Source: an uncultured Clostridium sp.
Lineage (GTDB): Bacteria > Bacillota > Clostridia > TANB77 > CAG-508
Assembly (NCBI GenBank): GCA_900555075.1
Contig: USJO01000022.1
Location: 1 to 20,350 of the forward strand
Direction of reading: 5' to 3'
Length of the DNA stretch: 20,350 bases
Shown: positions 6,978 through 14,071 of the stretch, one piece after another
How positions within the stretch are numbered: the first letter of the stretch is position 1
Layout of the letters: every line of letters starts with the position of its first letter
Made by a program: the position numbers and the translations under genes
The notes under the pieces: model-generated
What the model saw: only the letters and a program-made list of their open reading frames with translations
Databases searched by the model: none
Told to the model about the DNA's origin: nothing

Positions 6978-9023
6978 ATGACAGATAAATTAATAATAGT
7001 TGAATCACCAGCAAAGGCAAATACAATAAAAAAATTTTTAGGTGGCAACACAAAAGTAGTTGCTTCAATGGGACATATTAGAGATTTGCCGAAATCAAAG
7101 CTGGGTGTAGATGAAAATACTTTAGAACCACAATATATAAATATTAGAGGAAAGGGAGATCTAATTAAAACTTTAAAAAAGGAAGCGAAAGATGCAAAGA
7201 AGGTGTATCTTGCAACTGACCCTGACCGTGAAGGAGAAGCAATAGCATGGCATTTGGCTCATATATTAGATATAAATCCAGAAGAAGTATGTAGGGTAAC
7301 CTTTAATGAAATTACAAAGGAAGCTGTAAAAAATGCTATAAAAGAACCTAGAAAAATAGATATGGACTTAACAGATGCACAACAAGCACGAAGAGTATTA
7401 GATAGAATTGTTGGATATAAAATTAGTCCTGTATTATGGAAAAAAGTTCAAAAGGGATTATCAGCAGGAAGGGTTCAATCAGTTGCTGTAAGGCTTATAG
7501 TAGAACGTGAAGAGGAAATTGAGAACTTTAAACCAGAAGAATATTGGAATATATATGCTAAACTTAAAGAGCCAAAGAGTAAGAAAAGCTTTCAAGCAAA
7601 ATTCTATGGAAAAAATAATGAAAAAATAGATATTCATTCCGAAAATGAAGTAAATCAAATATTATCAGATATTGAAAAAGCTAAATATACTGTTGAAGAA
7701 ATTAAAAAGGGAGAAAAGAAGCGTACACCAGCACCACCATTTACTACTAGTACAATGCAACAAGAGGCATCAAGAAAACTTGGCTTTGCAATCAAAAAAA
7801 CGATGTCTGTTGCACAAGGATTATATGAAGGTGTAAAAATAGCAGAAAAAGGCACAATAGGTTTAATTACTTATATGAGAACAGACTCAACAAGAATTTC
7901 AGAAGAAGCAAAAAAATGGGCAAAAGACTACATAGAGAAAGAATATGGAGCTGAATATTATGAAAATAGATACTACAAAACAAAAGGAGATGCCCAAGAT
8001 GCACACGAAGCCATAAGACCAACATATGTTGAACTTTCACCAGAAAAAATAAAAGCAAGTCTAACCAATGACCAATACAAACTATACAAATTGATATATA
8101 ATAGATTTATTGCAAGCCAGATGGCAACTGCAATTTACGACACAGTTGCAGTAAAAATATTAGCAGATAATTATAATTTTAGAGCAAATGGCCAAACCTT
8201 GAAGTTTAAGGGCTTTATGACACTATATGTAGAAACGGCTGACCTTGAAGAAAAAGAGGAATTTGAGAAAATACCTGAATTAATAGAGGGTCAAGAGTTG
8301 AAAAAGGAAAAAATAGAAGCAAAACAAAGCTTTACAGAACCACCTCCACGATACACAGAAGCAAGTTTAGTAAAGACCTTGGAGGAAAAAGGAATAGGAA
8401 GACCAAGCACATATTCACCAACAATTACAACAATTCTAGCAAGACGTTATATAGAAAAAGTACAAAAGCAATTATATCCAACAGAGCTTGGAAAAATTGT
8501 AAATAAACTATTGGTAGAAAATTTCCCAGATGTTTTAAATGTAAAATTCACAGCAGAAATGGAAGAACAATTTGACAAAATTGCAGAAGGAAAAGAAGAG
8601 TGGAAAAAAGTTATAAGAGAATTCTATGGACCGTTTAAAAAGACTGTTGAAACTGTTGAAAAAGAACTTGAACATGTAAAGCTTGAATATGAAGTATCAG
8701 ATGTACCATGTGAAAAATGTGGCAGAATGATGGTAATAAAATATGGTAAATACGGAAAATTTTTAGCCTGCCCTGGATATCCAGAATGTCAAAATGCAAA
8801 ACCACTAGTAGAAACAATAGAAGAACCATGCCCAAAATGTGGAGGAAAAATACAAATAAGAAAAACAAAGAAAAGAAGAAACTACTATATTTGTGAAAAT
8901 AACCCAGTATCATGTGACTATATTTCTTGGAACAAACCAGGAAAAGAAGAAAAAAAGGCTGTAAAGAAGAAAACAACATCAAGAAAAACAGCTAAAAAGA
9001 GAACAACCAAAAAGAAAAAATAA
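6978..9023 (+). CDS. topA: DNA topoisomerase I (type IA)
   Basis: 681-aa type IA topoisomerase, which relaxes negative supercoils by a single-strand break. The Toprim domain carries Glu9 (IIVESPAKA) and DPDREGE at residues 81-87. The catalytic tyrosine is Tyr299 in GLITYMRTDST, with Arg301. Two C-terminal zinc-finger modules follow: Cys578/581/598/604 and Cys618/621/639/646. A Lys/Thr-rich basic tail ends the protein. The start is chosen at 6978 (MTDKLIIVES) after AAAGGAA at 6964-6970; an upstream in-frame ATG at 6915 lies inside the U32 gene and would add 21 residues not expected in TopA. The 22-nt gap suggests one transcript with the tRNA-modification pair. Confidence 0.97.
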   Translation: MTDKLIIVESPAKANTIKKFLGGNTKVVASMGHIRDLPKSKLGVDENTLEPQYINIRGKGDLIKTLKKEAKDAKKVYLATDPDREGEAIAWHLAHILDINPEEVCRVTFNEITKEAVKNAIKEPRKIDMDLTDAQQARRVLDRIVGYKISPVLWKKVQKGLSAGRVQSVAVRLIVEREEEIENFKPEEYWNIYAKLKEPKSKKSFQAKFYGKNNEKIDIHSENEVNQILSDIEKAKYTVEEIKKGEKKRTPAPPFTTSTMQQEASRKLGFAIKKTMSVAQGLYEGVKIAEKGTIGLITYMRTDSTRISEEAKKWAKDYIEKEYGAEYYENRYYKTKGDAQDAHEAIRPTYVELSPEKIKASLTNDQYKLYKLIYNRFIASQMATAIYDTVAVKILADNYNFRANGQTLKFKGFMTLYVETADLEEKEEFEKIPELIEGQELKKEKIEAKQSFTEPPPRYTEASLVKTLEEKGIGRPSTYSPTITTILARRYIEKVQKQLYPTELGKIVNKLLVENFPDVLNVKFTAEMEEQFDKIAEGKEEWKKVIREFYGPFKKTVETVEKELEHVKLEYEVSDVPCEKCGRMMVIKYGKYGKFLACPGYPECQNAKPLVETIEEPCPKCGGKIQIRKTKKRRNYYICENNPVSCDYISWNKPGKEEKKAVKKKTTSRKTAKKRTTKKKK

Positions 9024-9042
9024 ATTTAGTATTAATAAAAAC

Positions 9043-9084
9043 AGGGATTATAATTTATCAAAAAAAATCATAATCCCTATTTTT
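9043..9084. terminator. Bidirectional terminator between topA and the carboxypeptidase gene
   Basis: AGGGATTAT (9043-9051) and ATAATCCCT (9070-9078) form a 9-bp stem followed by ATTTTT on the plus strand. On the minus strand the hairpin is followed by TGTTTTT. It sits between the convergent stops of topA (9023) and the minus-strand gene (9086) and should serve both. Confidence 0.8.
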
Positions 9085-9085
9085 A

Positions 9086-10308
9086 TTATCTAAGTAACGT
9101 AAACCATCTTTCTATCACATAGGCCATCATATTACCGAGATTTAACTTAGTAACAGATGTGCTTGCAACTAAGTTTACAGTCCCAAGAGTTTCGCCATTT
9201 AAACTAAAATTTACTTCACCGAAGTTTATCTCCCTTATTAATAGGAGCATTTAAGCTTTCAGGGAGAGATACTGTTGTTATAATGTTTGCAGATTGCCCT
9301 TTAGGAATTAAACTACCAGCATCACTCTCAAAAATAACCTCTACTATATCAGTAGTACCTTTATTAACTAAAAGTTGCTTAGCAACATCTCCTTTATGAG
9401 CATACTTTAGATATTCAAAGTTACTAAAGCCATAATCAAGTAATTTTTTAGCTTCTGCAAAACGAATGGAGCTAGTTTCTCCACGCATTATAACAGCAAT
9501 TAGTGATAAATCATTTCGAGTAGCAGTTGCAGAAAGATTAAATAGTGCAGTTGAAGTTGAACCAGTTTTAAGTCCTGTACATCCCTCATAATTTCTTATC
9601 AATTTATTTGTATTAACTAATTGAGATTTTCCATCTCTTAAAGTATCCATCCATATAGTAGTGTAATTTGTGATGCTAGGATGATTTAACATAAGTTCTC
9701 TGGACATTAAGGCAATATCATAACTTGATGTAACATGACCATCTTCATCTAGACCATGACAATTTTTAAAACAGGTATCATTCATGCCAAGTTCTTTAGC
9801 ACGAGCATTCATCTTTTCAACAAACAATTCTTGACTTCCAGAGATATGCTCAGCCATAGCAACTGAGGCATCATTAGCAGAAACAACACAAATTGCTTTT
9901 AACATTTCATTTACAGTTAGTGTCTCGGTGGTATCTAACCAAATTTGTGAACCCCCCATTTTTGAAGCCTCTTCGGAACAAGCAACCCTATCATCAAGTG
10001 AAATAACGCCATTGTCTAAAGCCTCCATTATAAGTAAAATTGTCATAACTTTAGTAACACTTGCGGGTTTTAACTGTTCATGACTATTATGTTCATACAA
10101 AATTGTACCTGTTGATTGCTCCATTAAAATAGCACTATTACAAGTTAAATTTAAAAAGTTCCCTTCCTTGTTACCGCAAACTTGCCGAAGTAGAGATAGC
10201 TTCAGGCAAAGAATTGTCAGACCACACATAAATACTATCACTAGCGAAAACCGGCATTGAAAAAGAACATAACATAACAAAAATCAATAAATATGTAAAT
10301 TTTTTCAT
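9086..10308 (-). CDS. dacF: D-alanyl-D-alanine carboxypeptidase (PBP5/DacF type), readable only through two +1 frameshifts
   Basis: Serine DD-carboxypeptidase (peptidase S11) that trims the terminal D-Ala of peptidoglycan stem peptides outside the membrane. The composite product is 406 aa. Residues 1-44, from the ATG at 10308, are a clear signal peptide (MKKFTYLLIFVMLCSF, cleavage after VFA at 22) plus linker; this frame stops at 10171-10173. A +1 shift opens the 318-residue catalytic frame with SVTK (83-86), SAN (143-145) and KTG (247-249). That frame stops at 9216-9218. A second +1 shift adds 44 residues that complete the PBP5 C-terminal domain and end in an anchor-like helix (NMMAYVIERWF), closing with TAATAA. 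At both junctions the 0-frame reads Leu-CGG-stop and the +1 frame continues with Gly (GGT). It could be recoded or a pseudogene. It follows the VanW gene by 78 nt; AGGGGGAG is the likely SD. The symbol marks the family, not proven orthology. Confidence 0.8.
9216..9224 (-). other. +1 frameshift site 2: CTT CGG TGA
   Basis: Minus-strand codons CTT (Leu), CGG, TGA end the catalytic frame. Skipping one base gives CTT, GGT, GAA and restores the expected C-terminal domain. A purine-rich SD-like AAGGGAG lies a few bases upstream of the CTT, as in the prfB frameshift, though with wider spacing. This is the only TGA stop seen in the reading frames of real genes in the window. Confidence 0.65.
10171..10179 (-). 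other. +1 frameshift site 1: TTG CGG TAA
   Basis: Minus-strand codons TTG (Leu), CGG, TAA end the signal-peptide frame after 45 codons. Skipping one base gives TTG, GGT, AAC and enters the carboxypeptidase frame (GNKEGNF). A small bulged hairpin (CCTGAAG with CTTCGG) lies just upstream. The insertion is not in a homopolymer. Confidence 0.65.
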
Positions 10309-10329
10309 AAACTCCCCCTAAGATAAGCA

Positions 10330-10347
10330 CCGACGAAGCTTCGACGG
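10330..10347. repeat. 18-bp near-perfect palindrome upstream of the carboxypeptidase gene
   Basis: CGAAGCTTCG is a perfect 10-bp palindrome flanked by CCG/CGG with one mismatched pair each side. It lies in the 78-nt gap between the VanW gene and the carboxypeptidase start. It has no T-tract on either strand. It could be an operator for a dimeric regulator or a small RNA hairpin in the shared transcript. Confidence 0.5.
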
Positions 10348-10386
10348 CAAGATAATCTAATAACAGTTTATGAAGCTTTTATAGAT

Positions 10387-11010
10387 TTATGAAGAAATTT
10401 TAACAATACTCACATCAATACTATCAGGAGTGTTTGAAAAGTACATTTTTATATCAAAAGGATTATCATTTCTAAATTTAAAATCACATGAACCATAACT
10501 AACGCAAGCATCTTTACCCTCTGGAACATAGAAGACATCACCACTATGTGTATGTCTTTCAACAACAGTCAAACCAGAGCCTGCTAATACTGCATTGTAT
10601 AAAGTTGTACTTACTTGACATTTACCACCACCATAAGCCTTAATTGTATCACCGTCACTATCAAACGTATCAGCCTTTTGATAGCCGTTTTCTGGTTTGG
10701 CTGGACCTAAAGTATTACAAAAAGAAAACGTTTCACCAGATTTTACAATAATACCATTTAAAGACTGACAGGTAATAGTAATGTTAGTCTGTCTATTTGG
10801 ATCCTTTTGAGAAACCTTAGTAGAAAAAGCGGTAAAAGGTTCCTCTTTAGGTGTAGTATTTTTATCTTCAACATTATTTTCAGCTTTATGAGTTTCACTA
10901 TGAGATAAACTTTGAGTATTATAGTTACCAGTACCTTCAAGTTTTATATTATTTTTAGCACAACCAGTTAGAATCAAAATACTTAGAACCAAAGATATAA
11001 TAATTTTCAA
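10387..11010 (-). CDS. VanW-domain lipoprotein
   Basis: 207-aa protein with a lipoprotein signal peptide (hydrophobic residues 3-14, lipobox LTGC with Cys17), so it should be anchored to the outer face of the membrane. A Ser/Glu/Lys-rich linker (residues 18-58) leads to a VanW domain at about 60-200, with the conserved YGGGKCQVSTTLYNAVL block. VanW was named from vancomycin-resistance clusters; its biochemical role is unsettled, but it is tied to the cell envelope. The start is a TTG at 11010: AGGAGGG at 11018-11024 (reverse strand) sits at proper spacing and no ATG fits. It is followed by the D-Ala-D-Ala carboxypeptidase, suggesting a cell-wall operon. No vanH/A/X genes are near, so resistance is not implied. 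Confidence 0.85.
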   Translation of the reverse strand: MKIIISLVLSILILTGCAKNNIKLEGTGNYNTQSLSHSETHKAENNVEDKNTTPKEEPFTAFSTKVSQKDPNRQTNITITCQSLNGIIVKSGETFSFCNTLGPAKPENGYQKADTFDSDGDTIKAYGGGKCQVSTTLYNAVLAGSGLTVVERHTHSGDVFYVPEGKDACVSYGSCDFKFRNDNPFDIKMYFSNTPDSIDVSIVKISS

Positions 11011-11095
11011 AATAACACCCTCCTAAAACATACAAATATTTTAACCAAAAATATAATAAAAATTCATATAACATCTACAAAAATGCAAACAAATA

Positions 11096-11104
11096 TGATA
11101 TAAT
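11096..11104 (+). promoter_or_regulatory. Extended -10 promoter for the 11137-16488 operon
   Basis: TGATATAAT is a consensus -10 (TATAAT at 11099-11104) with an upstream TGN extension. The -35 region (near 11076-11081) is weak, as extended -10 promoters allow. It lies 32 nt before the 60-aa gene and in the gap divergent from the VanW gene. Confidence 0.65.
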
Positions 11105-11136
11105 TCTATAGGTAAAAGTAAAAGGAGCAAATATAT

Positions 11137-11319
11137 ATGGAGTTATTAGAAATAATAGGAACAGTAATAATAATGCTTGGAATAATATTAATATATGATG
11201 CAAGACATTTTGCTAAAAATGTATTTAGTTTTAGTGACCAAAATGGAGCTACACTTGGATTAAAGATACTAGGTTTTATAATGAGCTTTATAGGGGGATT
11301 TTTAATAATATTGACATAA
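11137..11319 (+). CDS. Small two-helix membrane protein, function unknown
   Basis: 60-aa hydrophobic protein with two predicted membrane segments, residues 4-20 (EIIGTVIIMLGIILIY) and 43-59 (KILGFIMSFIGGFLIIL), joined by a polar loop containing DARHF and FSFSDQNGA. A good AAAGGAG Shine-Dalgarno and an extended -10 promoter precede it, which supports it as a real gene. It starts a plus-strand run and is 18 nt ahead of the phosphotransferase gene. I do not recognise a family or function. Confidence 0.75.
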   Translation: MELLEIIGTVIIMLGIILIYDARHFAKNVFSFSDQNGATLGLKILGFIMSFIGGFLIILT

Positions 11320-11337
11320 TAGAAAGGAATACAAACA

Positions 11338-12426
11338 ATGGAAAATAATGAAGTATTTGAAATAGCAAAAAAGTTTAATATAAATGGTACTCCAGAGAAT
11401 ATATCATTAATAGAAAGTGGACATATTAACAAAACATATTTAGTAAAATGTGATACAGGAAAACGATATATTTTACAATATGTAAATACATATGTGTTTC
11501 CAAACATTAATGAATTAATGGATAACGTAGAAAGAGTAACCAACTTTATAAAAAAGAGGAGTAATATTCAAACAATAACATTTATAAAAACAAAAGAGAA
11601 CAAACCAAAGTATATATATAATAATAATTGGAGAATGCAAGAATTTATTGAAAATACAAAAAAATTTTTATCAACAGAAAGTCTGGAAATATTAGAAGAA
11701 GCAGGAAAAGCAATAGGAGATTTCCAAACACAATTAAATGGTTTTAATGCAGAAACATTGTTTGAAACAATACCAAAATTCCATGATACTCCTAATAGAG
11801 TAAAACAGTTAGAAATTGCAATAGAATCAAAAGAAAACAAGGAAAAGAGAAAAGAGCGTTTTGAAAAAGCTAAAGAATATATAGATTTTCTAACTGATAA
11901 AAAAAGAACATCTATCACAGACACCATAACAAACAAACTAAAAAATGGAACAATTCCAACAAGAGCAACACACAATGATACAAAACTTAGTAATATATTA
12001 TTTAATAAAGATACAAACAAGTATGTTGCATTAATAGATTTAGATACCATAATGCCAGGATCTATAGTATACGACTTTGGTGAAGGTATTAGAACATCCT
12101 CTACTACATCTAGAGAAGATGAAGGAGATATATCTAAAATATATGTTGATATGAATAGATTTGAAGCATATACAAAAGGTTTCTTAGAAAAAGTAAAGAC
12201 TATAATAACAAAAGAAGAACTAGAATTATTACCGTTAGGCATATGGATGATGACTTATGAAAATGCAATAAGGTTCTTAACAGATTATTTAAATGGTGAT
12301 ATATATTTTGCAGTAAGAAAAGAAGACCACAACTTAATAAGAACAAAGGTGCAATCAGAGATTCTTAAACAAATCGAATATAATCAAAAAATAATGGAAG
12401 GAATGATTAAGAAATATGAACTATAA
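11338..12426 (+). CDS. APH-fold phosphotransferase, N-acetylhexosamine 1-kinase-like
   Basis: 362-aa kinase of the aminoglycoside phosphotransferase/choline kinase fold. The N-lobe has SGHINKTYLV (residues 27-36), a glycine-loop equivalent. The catalytic loop is THNDTKLSN (211-219), with Asp214 as likely base and Asn219 as metal ligand. The metal-binding segment is LIDLDTIMPG (232-241), with Asp234/Asp236, followed by DFGEGIR. HNDTK...LIDLDT is the pattern I associate with NahK-type N-acetylhexosamine 1-kinases, which phosphorylate GlcNAc/GalNAc at C1; the substrate here is inferred. It overlaps gltX by 11 nt, implying translational coupling. A drug-modifying role is unlikely given the housekeeping context. 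Confidence 0.75.
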   Translation: MENNEVFEIAKKFNINGTPENISLIESGHINKTYLVKCDTGKRYILQYVNTYVFPNINELMDNVERVTNFIKKRSNIQTITFIKTKENKPKYIYNNNWRMQEFIENTKKFLSTESLEILEEAGKAIGDFQTQLNGFNAETLFETIPKFHDTPNRVKQLEIAIESKENKEKRKERFEKAKEYIDFLTDKKRTSITDTITNKLKNGTIPTRATHNDTKLSNILFNKDTNKYVALIDLDTIMPGSIVYDFGEGIRTSSTTSREDEGDISKIYVDMNRFEAYTKGFLEKVKTIITKEELELLPLGIWMMTYENAIRFLTDYLNGDIYFAVRKEDHNLIRTKVQSEILKQIEYNQKIMEGMIKKYEL

Positions 12427-14071
12427 TGAATTAGCAGATTTAATATTTCCAAATGTAAAGGAAATAGAATATTATGAAGAAAAATATCCAGAAAGGAATT
12501 TGCCTGAAGGTGCAATGGTAACACGCTTTGCACCAAGTCCAACTGGATTTGTACATATAGGAGGACTATTTGGAGCAATAATTGATAGAAAACTAGCACA
12601 GCAATCAAAAGGAGTATTTATATTAAGAATAGAAGACACAGACCAAAAAAGAGAAATTGAAAATGGAACAGCTCAAATTGTAAATAGTTTAAAAGACTTT
12701 GGAATAAACCCAGATGAAGGTATGATAGGAGAAAAAGAGGAAAAAGGAGACTATGGACCATATAAACAAAGCCAAAGAAAAGATATATACCAAGCATATG
12801 CAAAAGCATTAATAAAAAGAGGACTAGCATATCCATGCTTTTGTACGCCAGAAGAGTTAAACCAAATAAGAGAAAAACAAGAAACTGCAAAAATAAGACC
12901 AGGATATTATAGTGTATGGGCAAAATGTAGAACTCTTTCAACAGATGAAGCTATTGAAAAGATTAAAAATGGAGAAAATTATATTATAAGATTTAAATCT
13001 CAAGGGAGAGAAGATAGAAAAATAAAACATAAAGATATAATAAAAGGCAATATAGAATTTCCTGAAAATGATCAAGATATAGTAATAATTAAAGCAGATG
13101 GACTACCAACATATCACTTTGCTCATGCAGTAGATGATCATCTTATGAGAATAACACATGTAATACGTGGAGATGAGTGGGTATCTTCAATACCACTACA
13201 TTTAGAATTATTCAAAGCATTAGGATTTAAACCACCTAAATATGCGCATACAGCAACAATTATGAAAGACGAAGACGGAAATAAAAGAAAAATAAGTAAA
13301 AGAAAAGATCCTGAAGCAGCGGTAAGCTACTATCATAAAGAGGGAATACCAGAAGAAGCGGTAGTAGAATACCTATTAAACATTGCAAATTCAAATTTTG
13401 AACCTTGGAGAAGAGCAAACAAAGAGGCAGACATTAGTGAATTTGTATTGGAATTAAATAAAATGAGTGTAAGTGGTGCAGTATTTGATATGGTAAAACT
13501 ATTGGATGTTTCTAAAAATGTCATATCAAAATTCACAGCAGAAAAAATATACAATGAAGCATTAAGATGGGCCCAAAGGTATGATAAGGAACTTGAAAAA
13601 ATGTTTACAGAAAACAAAGAATATGCAATAAGAATATTAAACATTGAAAGAGGTGGAAACAAGCCAAGAAAAGACATATCAAAATGGTCAGAAATAAAAT
13701 ACTCAATAGAATATATGTATGATGATATATTTGAAAAAAACACAAAGTATGAATTCCAAAAGATTACAGATAAAGAAGAAATAGAATCAATATTAAAAAG
13801 ATATATTAAAAATCACTTCAATATAGATGATGATAAGCAAACATGGTTTAATAAAATGAAGGATTTGGCAGAAGAAGAAGGATACGCAAGAGAAGTTAAA
13901 GAATACAAAGCAGAACCAGAAAAATATAAAGGACACGTGGGAGATATAAGTACAGTAATAAGAGTAGCTTTAACAGGAAGATGCAATACACCAGACCTTT
14001 ATGAAATAATGCAAATATTAGGCAAAAACTCTATATTAAAAAGAATAGATAAATTTTGTGGAGGAAACTAA
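12416..14071 (+). CDS. gltX: Glutamyl-tRNA synthetase
   Basis: 551-aa class I synthetase that charges tRNA-Glu, and in most Firmicutes also tRNA-Gln for later amidation. The HIGH-type motif is HIGG at residues 47-50 in APSPTGFVHIGG. The KMSKS-type motif is KISKR at 292-296. The N-terminal extension before TRFAPSPTG (about 35 residues) matches the longer clostridial GltX form. The ATG at 12416 lies inside the preceding kinase gene (11-nt overlap) with GGAAGGA about 13 nt upstream, so translation probably depends on coupling. The next gene starts in the stop codon (TAATG). Confidence 0.96.
   Translation: MNYNELADLIFPNVKEIEYYEEKYPERNLPEGAMVTRFAPSPTGFVHIGGLFGAIIDRKLAQQSKGVFILRIEDTDQKREIENGTAQIVNSLKDFGINPDEGMIGEKEEKGDYGPYKQSQRKDIYQAYAKALIKRGLAYPCFCTPEELNQIREKQETAKIRPGYYSVWAKCRTLSTDEAIEKIKNGENYIIRFKSQGREDRKIKHKDIIKGNIEFPENDQDIVIIKADGLPTYHFAHAVDDHLMRITHVIRGDEWVSSIPLHLELFKALGFKPPKYAHTATIMKDEDGNKRKISKRKDPEAAVSYYHKEGIPEEAVVEYLLNIANSNFEPWRRANKEADISEFVLELNKMSVSGAVFDMVKLLDVSKNVISKFTAEKIYNEALRWAQRYDKELEKMFTENKEYAIRILNIERGGNKPRKDISKWSEIKYSIEYMYDDIFEKNTKYEFQKITDKEEIESILKRYIKNHFNIDDDKQTWFNKMKDLAEEEGYAREVKEYKAEPEKYKGHVGDISTVIRVALTGRCNTPDLYEIMQILGKNSILKRIDKFCGGN

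Noticed and set aside
9216..10280. 354-aa open frame starting at 10280 taken as the whole carboxypeptidase
   Set aside because: Its first 35 residues are not signal-like in the family sense and come from reading the true signal-peptide region in the wrong frame. The ATG at 10308 gives a clean signal peptide in another frame.
10387..11010. VanW gene as a sign of a vancomycin-resistance cluster
   Set aside because: No vanH, vanA/B, vanX or vanRS nearby; VanW domains are common in Clostridia outside such clusters.
11338..12426. Aminoglycoside resistance phosphotransferase
   Set aside because: The catalytic loop pattern and coupling to gltX fit a metabolic sugar kinase better than a resistance enzyme.
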